A stretch of DNA of 64,000 nt, from NCBI GenBank assembly GCA_031081715.1, contig JAVHMA010000013.1, positions 1-64,000 on the forward strand, in the 5' to 3' direction. The DNA comes from Armatimonadota bacterium. Its GTDB lineage: Bacteria > Sysuimicrobiota > Sysuimicrobiia > Sysuimicrobiales > Humicultoraceae. A program made the position numbers and the translations under genes. The notes under the pieces were generated by a model. The model saw only the letters and a list, made by a program, of their open reading frames with translations, did not search any database and had not been told where the DNA came from. Below, piece by piece: positions 50,029 to 61,276 of this stretch (position 1 is the stretch's first letter; each line of letters opens with the position of its first letter).

Positions 50029-51771
50029 TCAGGAGCCCCTGCCGGCGAGTACCGTCTCGGCGGCGCGGGCGCCGGTGGCGACCTCGAACCCGAGCGCCTC
50101 GGCCCGCTCCACAAAGTAGTCCACGTGCTCCGACCGCGTCCGGTCGCCCAGGCTCACCCGGTCGTAGGCACCATCCAGCGCGATGATCACGGTCTCGGCC
50201 AGGCAGGCCGGCACGAGCCCCGGGCCGTACCGACTGTAGTCGAAGTAGACCGGCACCTCGGGCCGACCCGGCAGCCGCACCACGCCGCCTGGTGTGACCT
50301 CGACCCCAGGCACCGCCGCGACCGACGGGTCGACGTCGGGCGGCCGGCCGAGATCGAAGACCAGCGCGCCCGGCCGGACGTGCTGCGGGAACACGACCGG
50401 TCGCGGATGCGAGGTGGCGGTGAAGATGACGTCGGCCTCGCGCAGCAGATCGTAGGCGGTCGTCGCCTCGACGACCGCGCCGGGCGCGCGCCGGACCAGC
50501 AGCTCGCGCGAGCGGTCCAGCCGGCCCTGGTCGGTGCCCACCATGATGAGCCGGCCCACGTGGCCCAGCAACGCGCGGCAGATGCCGAAGCCGACCACAC
50601 CGTTCGCGCCCACGACCGCGGCCGTGGCCCGGGCCGGGTCGCCGCCGCGGGCGCGCAGCCGCTCCAGAATGAACGGCACCGCGCGCTTCACGGTACCGGC
50701 GGTATACGCGCCGCCGTTGGTAATCGCGATCGGCGACTGCGCCTGGACGTCGATCCCCTTGTTGCCGACCACCGACCAGTACGCGCCCAGACCCAACACC
50801 GTCGCGCCCAGGCTCGCGGCCAGGTGCGCGGCCTCGACCGCGCGGCGTACCGCGAGCGCCGGGTGCGACCGGATCTGATCGGGCAGCATGGCGACCCCGA
50901 TCAGGTATACGCGCGCGGCACGGCCGTCGGCCGTGGTGGTGCGCAGCTCGTCCACCTTCATCGGCCGCAGGAAGGGCGCCAGCCACCGCACCAGCCCGTC
51001 GGGCAGCAGGCCCAGGCGCCGCAGGGCCGCGAGGCCGGCGAACCGGTCCACTAGCCAGATGTAGTCCACGGTCATCGGGTGGATCAGGAACGCGCAGGCT
51101 GCCTCGCGGTCGCCGAGCGACGGGAGCGGGAGCCCGTCCCCCAGCCGCGGCTCCACGCCGTCGGCGATGCGCAGCAGGTGCTCCTTGTGGTTCCAGATCG
51201 TGATCAGGGCGTAGGCGACGGACAGCCACATCACCGCCGGCCTCGTGCCGGTGACGGCCAGGGTGAGCGGCAGCGCGACCGCGCCGCCCACGGCGCCGAG
51301 CGACAGGTAGCCCCAGCGGCCGGTGATCAGGCGCGGGCCGGCGAGCAGGACGCCGCCGACCGCGACCGGCACGATCGTCGCGTACCACGCCGCGACATCG
51401 AGCGCCGCCAGGGCGATCAGCGCGCCGACCCCCACGATCACGCCCTTCATCCGCGTGTACGCGCGCGCCACCAGGAGCCAGTACGGCGAGTACACGTGGC
51501 CGAGGACCACGCCCGCGGCGGACGCGGCGACGGCCCAGTCACCCGGGGCGATGCGCGCCGCGAGCAGCACCCCGAGCGCGCCCTTCGCCAGGTCGGCGGC
51601 GGTGACCACCACCAGCGTGGGGACGCCCGCTGCGCGCGCGACGGTCAGCAGCCCGAGGTTATGGGGCGAGAGCCGGTGGATGTCGACCCCGCGCAGGCGC
51701 CGCGCGGCCAGGTAGCCGGTGGGGAGGCTGCCAACGAGGAGCGCGACGAGGACCGCCAGGGGAGCCGCCAT
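50029..51771 (-). CDS. Fusion: PlsY-like glycerol-3-phosphate acyltransferase + acyl-ACP reductase-like (AAR/COG5322) domain
   Basis: A 580-residue protein in one uninterrupted frame. Residues 1-210 form a PlsY-like membrane domain (GSLPTGYLAARRLRGVDIHR, DLAKGALGVLLAARI, NHKEHLLRIADGVEPRLGDG), but the usual GSGN and KGGKG loops are altered (SPHN, RMKGV). Residues about 225-575 resemble cyanobacterial-type long-chain acyl-ACP reductases: LGLGAYWSVVGNKG, TNGGAYTAGTVK, a Rossmann loop VVGANGVVGFGICR at 386-399, and PACLAETVIIALDG. The region where those enzymes have the catalytic Cys reads VYFDYSRYG, so reductase activity is doubtful. It probably acts in membrane-lipid synthesis. Confidence 0.75.
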   Translation of the reverse strand: MAAPLAVLVALLVGSLPTGYLAARRLRGVDIHRLSPHNLGLLTVARAAGVPTLVVVTAADLAKGALGVLLAARIAPGDWAVAASAAGVVLGHVYSPYWLLVARAYTRMKGVIVGVGALIALAALDVAAWYATIVPVAVGGVLLAGPRLITGRWGYLSLGAVGGAVALPLTLAVTGTRPAVMWLSVAYALITIWNHKEHLLRIADGVEPRLGDGLPLPSLGDREAACAFLIHPMTVDYIWLVDRFAGLAALRRLGLLPDGLVRWLAPFLRPMKVDELRTTTADGRAARVYLIGVAMLPDQIRSHPALAVRRAVEAAHLAASLGATVLGLGAYWSVVGNKGIDVQAQSPIAITNGGAYTAGTVKRAVPFILERLRARGGDPARATAAVVGANGVVGFGICRALLGHVGRLIMVGTDQGRLDRSRELLVRRAPGAVVEATTAYDLLREADVIFTATSHPRPVVFPQHVRPGALVFDLGRPPDVDPSVAAVPGVEVTPGGVVRLPGRPEVPVYFDYSRYGPGLVPACLAETVIIALDGAYDRVSLGDRTRSEHVDYFVERAEALGFEVATGARAAETVLAGRGS

Positions 51772-51844
51772 CCCCCTAAAGATACACCACCGGGGCCGCG
51801 CCTCAAGGGACTGGCCCGCGGCCCACGGGGCCGGTCGCCCCAGG

Positions 51845-52474
51845 CTACTTGGTGCCGAAGAGCCGGTCGCCCGCGTCGCCCAACCCGGGCACGATGTAGC
51901 CGTGCGGCGTCAGGTGGCTGTCCACCGCGGCGGTGTAGATGTCCACGTCGGGATGCGCGCCGTGCACGCGGGCGACCCCCTCCGGCGCCGAGATGATGGC
52001 CATGACCCGGATCGTACGGCAGCCGGCGCGTTTGAGGATGTCGATCGCCGCCACCGTTGAGCCGCCGGTCGCCAGCATCGGATCGAGGATCATCGCCTCG
52101 CGCTCGGCGACATCGGGGGGGAGCTTTGTGAAGTAGCTCACCGGTTCGAGCGTGTCGTGGTCGCGATAGATGCCGATGTGACCCACGCGGGCCGTGGGGA
52201 TCAGGCGCGTGATGCCCGACTCCATGGCCAGGCCCGCGCGCAGGATCGGGATGACCGCGATCTCCTGGCCCGCGATGGTCCAGCCCGTCGTGGCGGCCAG
52301 CGGCGTCTCCACCGAGATCTCCCGCACCGGGTGCGCGCGGGTCGCCTCGAACGCCATCAGCATGGCGAGCTCCTCGGTGAGCTCGCGGAACTCCTTGTGG
52401 CCGGTGCGTTTGTCGCGCAGGATCGTGAGCTTGTGGCGAATGAGGGGATGGTCGAAGACGTGCACGGTGGGCAT
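51845..52474 (-). CDS. upp: Uracil phosphoribosyltransferase
   Basis: A 209-residue PRTase. [19 protein letters not shown] at the N-terminus, [12 protein letters not shown], the PRPP loop [11 protein letters not shown] and the C-terminal [18 protein letters not shown] are the Upp signatures. It makes UMP from uracil and PRPP. I chose ATG 52474 behind AGGAGG. Divergent from glyA; the 181-bp gap between (52475-52655) has no recognisable gene or known riboswitch motif. Confidence 0.96.
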   Translation of the reverse strand: MPTVHVFDHPLIRHKLTILRDKRTGHKEFRELTEELAMLMAFEATRAHPVREISVETPLAATTGWTIAGQEIAVIPILRAGLAMESGITRLIPTARVGHIGIYRDHDTLEPVSYFTKLPPDVAEREAMILDPMLATGGSTVAAIDILKRAGCRTIRVMAIISAPEGVARVHGAHPDVDIYTAAVDSHLTPHGYIVPGLGDAGDRLFGTK

Positions 52475-52655
52475 GCGCGGCGCCTCCTGTGGGGGGATCG
52501 CGGGGCCGTTCGCTACCGGCGAAGGGCATCCCTCCCCAACGGACCTGCGGGGGCAGGCCGCCGGTCCATCGATCGCCTCGCGGGACCCGGAAGGCACGGG
52601 CCAGGCGCGTACCGAAGCACCCGACAGTCCCTGCGCACTCACGGAGGTCCGCGTC

Positions 52656-53984
<1,329 letters not shown>

Positions 53985-54090
53985 CGCGCCTGTGCCCACG
54001 CGCCGCCCCAGGGCGAGCCCCGAGATCTGACGGCGTGAGACGCTGGCTGGCCGCACCACCCGGCCGCGGGACGGGTCGGCTGGGCGTCGC

Positions 54091-54540
54091 CTACTTCCTC
54101 TGCTCGCGCTCGTACCGGGCGATCTTCTCGATGCGCGGGATGTGCCGGCCGCCCTCGAACGGCGTCGTCAGGAAGGTGCGCACGATCTCCTTCGCCACCT
54201 CCGACCCGACGATCCGCGCGCCCAGCGCGATCATGTTCGCGTCGTTGTGGAAGCGCGCGAGCCTCGCGGTGGTGACGTCGTGCACCACGGCGCACCGGAT
54301 CCCGAGCACCTTGTTCGCCGCCATCGCCTCGCCGTTGCCGGTGCCGCCGAAGATGATGCCGCGGTCGGCCTCGCCGCGCGAGACGACCTCGGCCGCCGGG
54401 ATGCAATAGTCGGGGTAGTCCACCGGCTCGGGCGAGGTGGTCCCGACGTCGCGGACCTCGTGACCGAGCTCGAGCAACAGCCGCGCGATCTCGGCTTTCA
54501 GCAGCACGCCCGCGTGGTCGCCGCCGATCACGACGCGCAC
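54091..54540 (-). CDS. rpiB: Ribose-5-phosphate isomerase B
   Basis: A 149-residue RpiB/LacAB-family enzyme. GGDHAG at the N-terminus, YPDYCIPAAEVV (active-site Cys region) and IFGGTGNGEAMAANKVLGIR are typical. It interconverts ribose-5-P and ribulose-5-P. Ends the minus-strand rho-to-rpiB run, four bases after the YrdC-like gene. Confidence 0.95.
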   Translation of the reverse strand: MRVVIGGDHAGVLLKAEIARLLLELGHEVRDVGTTSPEPVDYPDYCIPAAEVVSRGEADRGIIFGGTGNGEAMAANKVLGIRCAVVHDVTTARLARFHNDANMIALGARIVGSEVAKEIVRTFLTTPFEGGRHIPRIEKIARYEREQRK

Positions 54541-54544
54541 GGCG

Positions 54545-55024
54545 TCACCTCGAGGCGGCCAGGTCCCGAGCGATGGGGCCGGCGTCGAGCACTAGATCGA
54601 CGGCGTCACCCACGACGAAGACCACGTGCTGCGCGGACGGTGCCGGGCGGCCCCCCGCCCGCGCCGGCGCCGCGGCCAGCGGCACGCCGGCGGCCTCCAT
54701 GAGCGCCAGCGCCACGGGATGGTGCAGGGGCTGGGGGGCGACCGCGAGCTGCGCCGCCTGCTCCGGGGTGGCCGCGAACCACAGGAGGGCGTCGTAGGCC
54801 ACGCCGGTGAGCGCGCGCAGCCGGGCCACCGCCGGCGCGTGCAGCGCGTTGCAGGCGACCACGTACCCGCGGTCGGTGGGCAGCACGACGAGCCCGCCGC
54901 CGCGCAGCACCTCCACCGCCCGCCGCGGCGCCGTGCCGTTGGTCGGGTCCACGCGGTACATCGTGACCGGCCGCGGCTCGCGGTCCACCGCGGTCTGGAA
55001 GGTGAGCCCGTAGTAGCCGCTCAC
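54545..55024 (-). CDS. Shortened YrdC/Sua5-like protein (degenerate TsaC homologue)
   Basis: A 159-residue protein in the position where tsaC/ywlC normally lies (prmC - ywlC - rpiB). The beginning is recognisable (VEVLRGGGLVVLPTDRGYVVACN) and a late HPVALALMEAAGVPLAA fits GLRVPxHPxAxALL. However, the KxR nucleotide-binding signature after the first strand-helix is missing (TGVAYDALLW), the middle strand with PGPLT is absent, and the protein is 40-50 residues short. GTG start overlaps the prmC stop (GTGA). It is probably not active in t6A synthesis unless another copy supplies that function. Confidence 0.7.
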   Translation of the reverse strand: MSGYYGLTFQTAVDREPRPVTMYRVDPTNGTAPRRAVEVLRGGGLVVLPTDRGYVVACNALHAPAVARLRALTGVAYDALLWFAATPEQAAQLAVAPQPLHHPVALALMEAAGVPLAAAPARAGGRPAPSAQHVVFVVGDAVDLVLDAGPIARDLAASR

Positions 55025-55952
55025 TCGCGCCTCCGTCCTGGGGCCGTAGGGACCCGGGCCGCGACGACCCGGTCCCAACCGAGCCCGTCGCGCCGCACCA
55101 GGGGAGCGTCGAACGCCCCCGAGCGATGAAAGAGTTCGATGACGCGCGGCCCCTGGCCTGCCGCGGCCTCCATCACGAGCCAGCCGCCAGGCGGCAGCAC
55201 CGCGGGCGCGCCCGCGATGAGTCGCGCGTGCACGCTCTCGCCGAACCCGGGCGCGACGACCGCGATCCGCGGCTCGAAGTCGCGGATCTCCCTCGGGAGG
55301 CCCGCGGCGTCCTCGGGCGCGACGTAGGGCGGATTGCAGGCGATCAGGTCCGGCCGCGCGCCGGCGGCGACCAGCGGCTCGAGCAGGTCGCCCTCCAGGA
55401 AGCGCACGCGCTCGGCGACCCCGTGCCGGGCGGCGTTCGCGCGGGCCACCTCCAGCGCCTCGGGCGCCAGGTCGGTGGCCAGGACCCGGGCGTCGGGCCG
55501 AGCGACCGCCACGCTGATCGCGATCGCGCCGCTGCCAGTGCCGACGTCCGCGACGAGCGGCCCGGGGGTGTCGCGGAGCGCCTCGAGCACGGTCTCCACC
55601 AGGATCTCGGTTTCCGGCCGGGGGATGAGCACGCGCTCGTCCACCAGGAACCCCAGGCCCATGAACTCCCGCCGGCCCACGATGTAGGCGAGCGGCCGGC
55701 CGGTCGCGCGCTCGTCGAGCAGTGCCTCGTAGCGCGCCCAGGCGTCGGGCCCGACCGATCGGCCCCACGCGACGTAGAGCTGGGTGCGCGTCAGGTTCAG
55801 GGCGTGGCGCAGCAGCACCTCGGCGGTGATAGCCGCCTCGGGCACGCCGAGGGCCTCCAGGTGCTCGCGGCCCGCGATCCAGGCCTCGCCGATCGTCGCC
55901 GGCGGGGCCGGCGAGGCGCGCCCGCCGCGGCGCCGGCCGTGGGTCGGCGGGC

Positions 55953-55956
<4 letters not shown>
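55021..55956 (-). CDS. prmC: Peptide chain release factor N5-glutamine methyltransferase
   Basis: A 311-residue class I methyltransferase. The N-terminal helical domain ([21 protein letters not shown]) binds the release factor, [16 protein letters not shown] is motif I, and [12 protein letters not shown] carries the NPPY catalytic motif. It methylates the GGQ glutamine of RF1/RF2. Overlaps prfA by four bases, the usual pairing. Confidence 0.95.
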
Positions 55957-57020
<1,064 letters not shown>

Positions 57021-57048
57021 CGTGGTCTCCATCGTGCTCACCGGACCG

Positions 57049-57054
57049 ATTATA
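57049..57054 (-). promoter_or_regulatory. -10 element for prfA embedded in the tdk stop
   Basis: A perfect TATAAT (57054-57049) containing the tdk stop codon TAA. No good -35. It would allow prfA-prmC to be transcribed apart from rpmE-tdk. Confidence 0.4.
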
Positions 57055-57640
57055 GCACCGCGCCTCCGCCGGGCCGGCCGGGCACGTCGTGACAGCGACG
57101 GCAGCGCGCCTCGTAGGCCTCCTGCGCGCCGACCAGGATGACCGGGTCGGTGTAGCGCGCGGGTCGGCCGTCCACCAGCCGCTGCGTGCGGGTCGCGGGC
57201 GCGCCGCAGACGACGCAAATCGCCGCGAGTTTGGTGACGTGCTCCGCGACGGCGAGCAACTCCGGCATGGGGCCGAACGGCTCGCCGCGGAAGTCGGTGT
57301 CCAGGCCAGCGAGGATCACGCGCACCCCGCGGCGGGCTAGGGCCGCCGCTACCGCGGCGATGCCCGCGTCGAGGAACTGCGCCTCGTCAACGGCCACGAC
57401 CTCGGTGGCGGGGTCGACCAGTCGGGCGATCTCGTGGCTGGCGGCCACGGCTACGGCCTCGACGCGCGCGCCGTCGTGCGACGTCACCGACTCCACCGCG
57501 TACCGGTCGTCAAGCGCATGCTTGAAGACCTGCACACGCTGGCGCGCGATCTGGGCGCGTCGGATGCGGCGGATCAGCTCCTCGGTCTTGCCGCTGAACA
57601 TGCTGCCGCAGATGACCTCGATGCCGCCGCCATGGTCCAT
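57050..57640 (-). CDS. tdk: Thymidine kinase (type II)
   Basis: A 196-residue enzyme. P-loop [12 protein letters not shown] near residue 13, DEAQFLD as the catalytic Glu region, and a zinc ribbon (CVVCG and CRRC). It phosphorylates thymidine in salvage. ATG 57640 behind GGGGGAGG. Located between rpmE and prfA, a conserved order. Confidence 0.96.
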   Translation of the reverse strand: MDHGGGIEVICGSMFSGKTEELIRRIRRAQIARQRVQVFKHALDDRYAVESVTSHDGARVEAVAVAASHEIARLVDPATEVVAVDEAQFLDAGIAAVAAALARRGVRVILAGLDTDFRGEPFGPMPELLAVAEHVTKLAAICVVCGAPATRTQRLVDGRPARYTDPVILVGAQEAYEARCRRCHDVPGRPGGGAVL

Positions 57641-57683
57641 CACGAACCTCCCCCGCGAGCGGGCCGCCGGGCCCGCAACGACC

Positions 57684-57714
57684 GCGGCCCCCGCCGCGGT
57701 GAGACGGGGGCCGC
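57684..57714 (-). promoter_or_regulatory. Hairpin in the rpmE-tdk gap
   Basis: GCGGCCCCCG and its exact complement with an 11-base loop, between the rpmE stop and the tdk start. No U-run; it probably attenuates or stabilises the mRNA between the highly expressed ribosomal gene and tdk. Confidence 0.5.
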
Positions 57715-57747
57715 GAGACGCCTGGCGCCCGGAAGAGATGCGCCGGG

Positions 57748-57954
57748 TTACGAGACCTTCAGGCCGTACTTCCTGGCGAACTTCTGGACGCGGCCCTCGG
57801 CGTCGACGAACTTGCGCTGGCCGGTGTAGAACGGGTGGCACTTCGAGCAGATCTCCACCCGAATCGCCTTCTTCGTCGACCCGGTCACGAACGTCTCGCC
57901 GCAGGCGCAGGTCACCCGCGCCTCATGGTAGTCGGGGTGAATCCCGGGCTTCAT
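57748..57954 (-). CDS. rpmE: 50S ribosomal protein L31, zinc-binding type
   Basis: A 68-residue L31 with both zinc pairs, VTCACGETF and [16 protein letters not shown]. The C+ form is normally replaced by a C- paralogue under zinc limitation. AGAGGAGC precedes the ATG, and a consensus promoter lies upstream. Confidence 0.97.
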   Translation of the reverse strand: MKPGIHPDYHEARVTCACGETFVTGSTKKAIRVEICSKCHPFYTGQRKFVDAEGRVQKFARKYGLKVS

Positions 57955-57997
57955 CGGATGCTCCTCTGCACTGGACGCGATCTACGGAACAGGCGCC

Positions 57998-58026
57998 ATT
58001 ATCGCAGAGTGCGCGCGGCGGCGCAA
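57998..58026 (-). promoter_or_regulatory. rpmE promoter
   Basis: TTGCGC (58026-58021) and GATAAT (58003-57998) are separated by 17 bp, about 45 bp upstream of the rpmE ATG. It lies just after the M23 peptidase stop. Confidence 0.65.
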
Positions 58027-58029
58027 CCC

Positions 58030-59091
58030 CTAGCGCAGGTATCCCAGCGGGTTCACCGCGCGGCCAGCCACCCGCACCTCGAAGTGCAGGTGCGAGCCCG
58101 TGCAGACCCCGGTGCAGCCGACCCGAGCGATGAGCTGGCCCTTCTTCACCTGCTCCCCGGCGCGCACCAGCAGCTCGGAGGCGTGCCCGTAGACCGTGAC
58201 GATGCCGGCGCCGTGGTCGAGGTAGACCACGCGGCCGTAGCCGCCGCGCCACCCGGCAAACTCGACGACGCCGTCGCGCGCCGCGTAGATCGGCGTGCCG
58301 CGGGGCGCGGCGATGTCGATACCGTTGTGGTGCCGGCGGTAGCGCCAGCCGAAACGCGAGGTGATGACCCCACGCGCGGGCCACACGAAGCCCCCGCTCG
58401 CGTGCAGCGCCCGCATGTCGGCCGCGGACGGGGTGGTGCTGCGGGTCTGGCCGGCGACCTGCCGGTGGCGCGGCACGGCCGGGCCGACGATGCGGATGCG
58501 CTGGCCCGGCCTGATCCAGCCGTCGTCGCCGAGATCGTTGTCCGCCATGAGCTCCTCGAGGCGCACGCCATACCGCTGCGAGATCGCCCACAGCGACTCG
58601 CCCGAGCGGACCACGTGCACCACGGTCTCGGCCGGGCGGATCCGGCGGACCGAAGCCGGCGGCCGCGCGGCCGCGGGCCCGGGCACGCCCGCGCTGGGGA
58701 TCTCGATTGTGCGGCCGGGCTGGAGGATGCCACCGGGGTCCAGGTCGTTGGCTGCGGCCAGGGCCTCCACGGTCGTGCCGTGCGCGCTCGCGATGGACCA
58801 GAGGTTGTCGCCGGATCGGACGGTATACGGACGCGTCGCGGTCGCCGGGGGCACGCCCGCGGGTACGCGCGGCACCGGCCGGACCTGCGCGGAGGTCGCC
58901 GCGGCCGCGTGACGGTCGCGGACCGCCGCGGGGTGCGAGCGCGAGACGTCGTCCAGCGTACGCAACCCCTCGGCAGAGAGGGCCGGGGGGGGAGGACTCG
59001 AAGGCGACGATGAGGCCCCCGGCGGGGCGAACGCCGGGGCGGTGAGTGCAACGGCCGCGATGCACGTGCCGATAACCGCCGTCCTGCGCAA
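58030..59091 (-). CDS. LysM-domain M23 family metallopeptidase (LytM-like)
   Basis: A 353-residue exported protein: signal peptide, a Pro/Ala-rich linker, two LysM domains (about residues 88-132 and 158-202), then an M23 domain. The M23 zinc residues are in HHNGIDIA and SHLHFE, with GHASEL between. It should cleave or remodel peptidoglycan. TTG start at 59091 is supported by GGAGGGAGCCC. The 207-bp leader (59092-59298) up to rho shows no gene. Confidence 0.92.
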   Translation of the reverse strand: MRRTAVIGTCIAAVALTAPAFAPPGASSSPSSPPPPALSAEGLRTLDDVSRSHPAAVRDRHAAAATSAQVRPVPRVPAGVPPATATRPYTVRSGDNLWSIASAHGTTVEALAAANDLDPGGILQPGRTIEIPSAGVPGPAAARPPASVRRIRPAETVVHVVRSGESLWAISQRYGVRLEELMADNDLGDDGWIRPGQRIRIVGPAVPRHRQVAGQTRSTTPSAADMRALHASGGFVWPARGVITSRFGWRYRRHHNGIDIAAPRGTPIYAARDGVVEFAGWRGGYGRVVYLDHGAGIVTVYGHASELLVRAGEQVKKGQLIARVGCTGVCTGSHLHFEVRVAGRAVNPLGYLR

Positions 59092-59298
59092 GGGCTCCCT
59101 CCTGCGTAGTCCGAGCCGGCAGCACGCATCCGGCTCGTGGCTGCACGTCGGTCGTCCTGCGTATGCGCGCGCTGGCAGGGCGCGCGGTGTCGGGCGCGGG
59201 AAGCGCCGCGGACGTGCTCGGGACGTACTGTGGAGTCGTGCGGTGTGTTCGCCGCGGCCGGTCGGGTTCCTGCTTGCCGCGGCGAGCCGTGTGGCCTC

Positions 59299-60561
59299 CT
59301 AGGCGCCGTTGTCCTCGGAGCTCTTGACGATCGACCGCAGGAACGCCGCGTTGTTGGGCGTCTTGCGGAGCCGGTCCAGGATGAGCTCCGTCATCGCCAC
59401 GGTGTCCAGCTGCTCGAGACTCTTGCGCAGCACCCAGACCTTCCGCTGCTCCTCTTCGGTGAGCAAGAGTTCCTCCCGCCGCGTGCCCGACATCTTGATG
59501 TCGATCGCCGGGAAGGTGCGGCGCTCCTGGAGCTTGCGGTTGAGGTGCAGCTCCATGTTGCCCGTGCCCTTGAACTCCTCGTAGATCGCGTCGTCCATGC
59601 GGCTGGCGGTGTCGATCAGCGCGGTGGCGATGATCGTCAGGCTGCCGCCCTCTTCGATTTTCCGCGCCGCGCCGAAGAACCGCTTCGGCCGCTGCAGCGC
59701 CGCGGGGTCCAGGCCGCCGGAGAGCGTGCGGCCCGAGGGCGGAATGACGATGTTGTTGGCGCGCGAGAACCGCGTCAGGCTGTCGAGCAGCACGACGACG
59801 TCGCGGCCGCCCTCGACCAGCCGCTTGGCGCGCTCGAGCACCAGGTCGGCCACCTGGATGTGCTCCTCGGGCGGCCGGTCGAACGTGCTGGCCACGACCT
59901 CGGCCTCCACCGAGCGGCGCATGTCCGTGACCTCTTCGGGCCGCTCGTCCAGCAGGAGCACCATCAGGTAGATCTCGCTGTGGTTCTGGACGATCGACGT
60001 GCCAATCTTCTTGAGCAGGGTGGTCTTGCCCGCCTTCGGAGGCGAGACGACCATGCCGCGCTGGCCCTTCCCGATCGGCGCGAACAGGTCGATGACCCGT
60101 ACGGTCAGGTCGGACTCCGGCAGCTCCAGTTTGATCCGCTCGTGCGGGAAGACCGGCGTGAGCTGCTCGAACCCGGGCCGCGTGCGCGCCTGCTCCGGGT
60201 CGAGGCCGTTGACCGCCTCCACACGCAGGAGCGCGAAGTACTTCTCGTTGTCCTTGGGCGGCCGGACCTGGCCCAGGACCTCGTCGCCGACCCGCAGCCC
60301 GAACCGCTTGATCTGCGAGGGGGAGACGTAGATGTCCTCGTTGCCGGGCAGGTAGCCGCTGGTGCGCAGGAAGCCGTAACCCTCGGGCATGATCTCCAGG
60401 ATGCCCGCGCGGATCAGGAGGCCGGCGTCCTCGGTTTGCTTCTGCAGCACGCGCATGATCAGCTCTTGCTTCCGGAAGCGCCGGTAGTTCGGGATGTTGA
60501 GCTCCTTGGCCATGTCCTGGAGCTCTGAGAGGGTCTTCGCTTCCAGCTCGGCTATGGGCAC
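59299..60561 (-). CDS. rho: Transcription termination factor Rho
   Basis: A 420-residue Rho. The Rho_N domain (LSELQDMAKELNIPNYRRFR), an RNA-binding cold-shock domain (GYGFLRTSGYLPGNEDIYVS), Walker A PPKAGKTTLL, Walker B VVVLLDSLTRFSRA and the Q/R-loop region are complete. GTG start behind GAGGTGAG. Its presence means that many terminators here need not have U-runs. Confidence 0.97.
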   Translation of the reverse strand: MPIAELEAKTLSELQDMAKELNIPNYRRFRKQELIMRVLQKQTEDAGLLIRAGILEIMPEGYGFLRTSGYLPGNEDIYVSPSQIKRFGLRVGDEVLGQVRPPKDNEKYFALLRVEAVNGLDPEQARTRPGFEQLTPVFPHERIKLELPESDLTVRVIDLFAPIGKGQRGMVVSPPKAGKTTLLKKIGTSIVQNHSEIYLMVLLLDERPEEVTDMRRSVEAEVVASTFDRPPEEHIQVADLVLERAKRLVEGGRDVVVLLDSLTRFSRANNIVIPPSGRTLSGGLDPAALQRPKRFFGAARKIEEGGSLTIIATALIDTASRMDDAIYEEFKGTGNMELHLNRKLQERRTFPAIDIKMSGTRREELLLTEEEQRKVWVLRKSLEQLDTVAMTELILDRLRKTPNNAAFLRSIVKSSEDNGA

Positions 60562-60600
60562 GACGTACTCACCTCTTGAATATTCCCAGGGCGCCGGGGG

Positions 60601-61272
60601 CTAGACGGGCGCGCGCCTGGTCTCGAGTGCGGCCTGCAGGGCCCGGGCGTCGGCCAGAAACTTCTCCAGGCCGATCGCGGTCAGCGGGTGGTTGAACAAC
60701 TGCTCCATCACCTTGAACGGCATCGTCGCCACGTGCGCGCCAGCCAGCGCCGCGTGGACTACGTGTACCGGGTGCCGTAGGCTGGCGGCGAGCACCCTGG
60801 TCTCGAACCCGTAGTGCCGGTAGGCGGCGCAGATGTCGCGGACGAGCTGGATGCCGTCGGCGCCGTTATCGTCGAGGCGCCCCACGAAGGGGCTGACGTA
60901 GGCGGCGCCGGCCTTTGCGGCGATGAGCGCCTGCGGCAACGAGAAGACCAGGGTGACGTTGCACCGGATGTCCTTCGCGCGCAGCGCCCGCAGCGCCCGG
61001 ATGCCCTCGGGCGTGACCGGCACCTTCACGACCACGTTGGGCGCCCAGGTCGCGAACGTCTCGCCCTCGCCGATCATGCCCTCGGCGTCGGCCACCGTGG
61101 TCTCCACGCTCACCGGCCCGGGGCAGATCGCGCAGATTTCCTGGATGAGCTCCTTGTGGTCGCGGCCTTCCCGGGCGACATGCGTGGGGTTCGTGGTCAC
61201 GCCGTCGAGAATGCCCCACGACTGCGCGGTCCGGATCTCCGTGATGCTGGCGGTGTCGACGAAGAACTCCAC
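60601..61272 (-). CDS. Transaldolase-like fructose-6-phosphate aldolase (TalC/MipB family)
   Basis: A 223-residue TIM barrel. FVDTASITEI at the N-terminus, GVTTNPTHVAREGRD, the Schiff-base Lys in VVVKVPVTPEG, FVGRLDDNGADG and a C-terminal QLFNHPLTAIGLEKFLAD. Small transaldolases of this kind move dihydroxyacetone units between sugar phosphates. Located between the SLH gene and rho; this position next to rho is common in Bacillota. Confidence 0.93.
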   Translation of the reverse strand: MEFFVDTASITEIRTAQSWGILDGVTTNPTHVAREGRDHKELIQEICAICPGPVSVETTVADAEGMIGEGETFATWAPNVVVKVPVTPEGIRALRALRAKDIRCNVTLVFSLPQALIAAKAGAAYVSPFVGRLDDNGADGIQLVRDICAAYRHYGFETRVLAASLRHPVHVVHAALAGAHVATMPFKVMEQLFNHPLTAIGLEKFLADARALQAALETRRAPV

Positions 61273-61276
61273 CGCC

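Noticed and set aside
52475-52655. Possible ZTP, THF or glycine riboswitch before glyA/upp
   Set aside because: I compared it with the conserved ZTP, THF and glycine aptamer blocks and none fits. A covariance search could still find something unknown.
59092-59298. Possible ydaO/yuaA (c-di-AMP) riboswitch before the LysM-M23 gene
   Set aside because: The gene type is right, but the conserved GCCGAA and GGGGGAACC blocks and the three-way junction pattern are not present in a convincing order.
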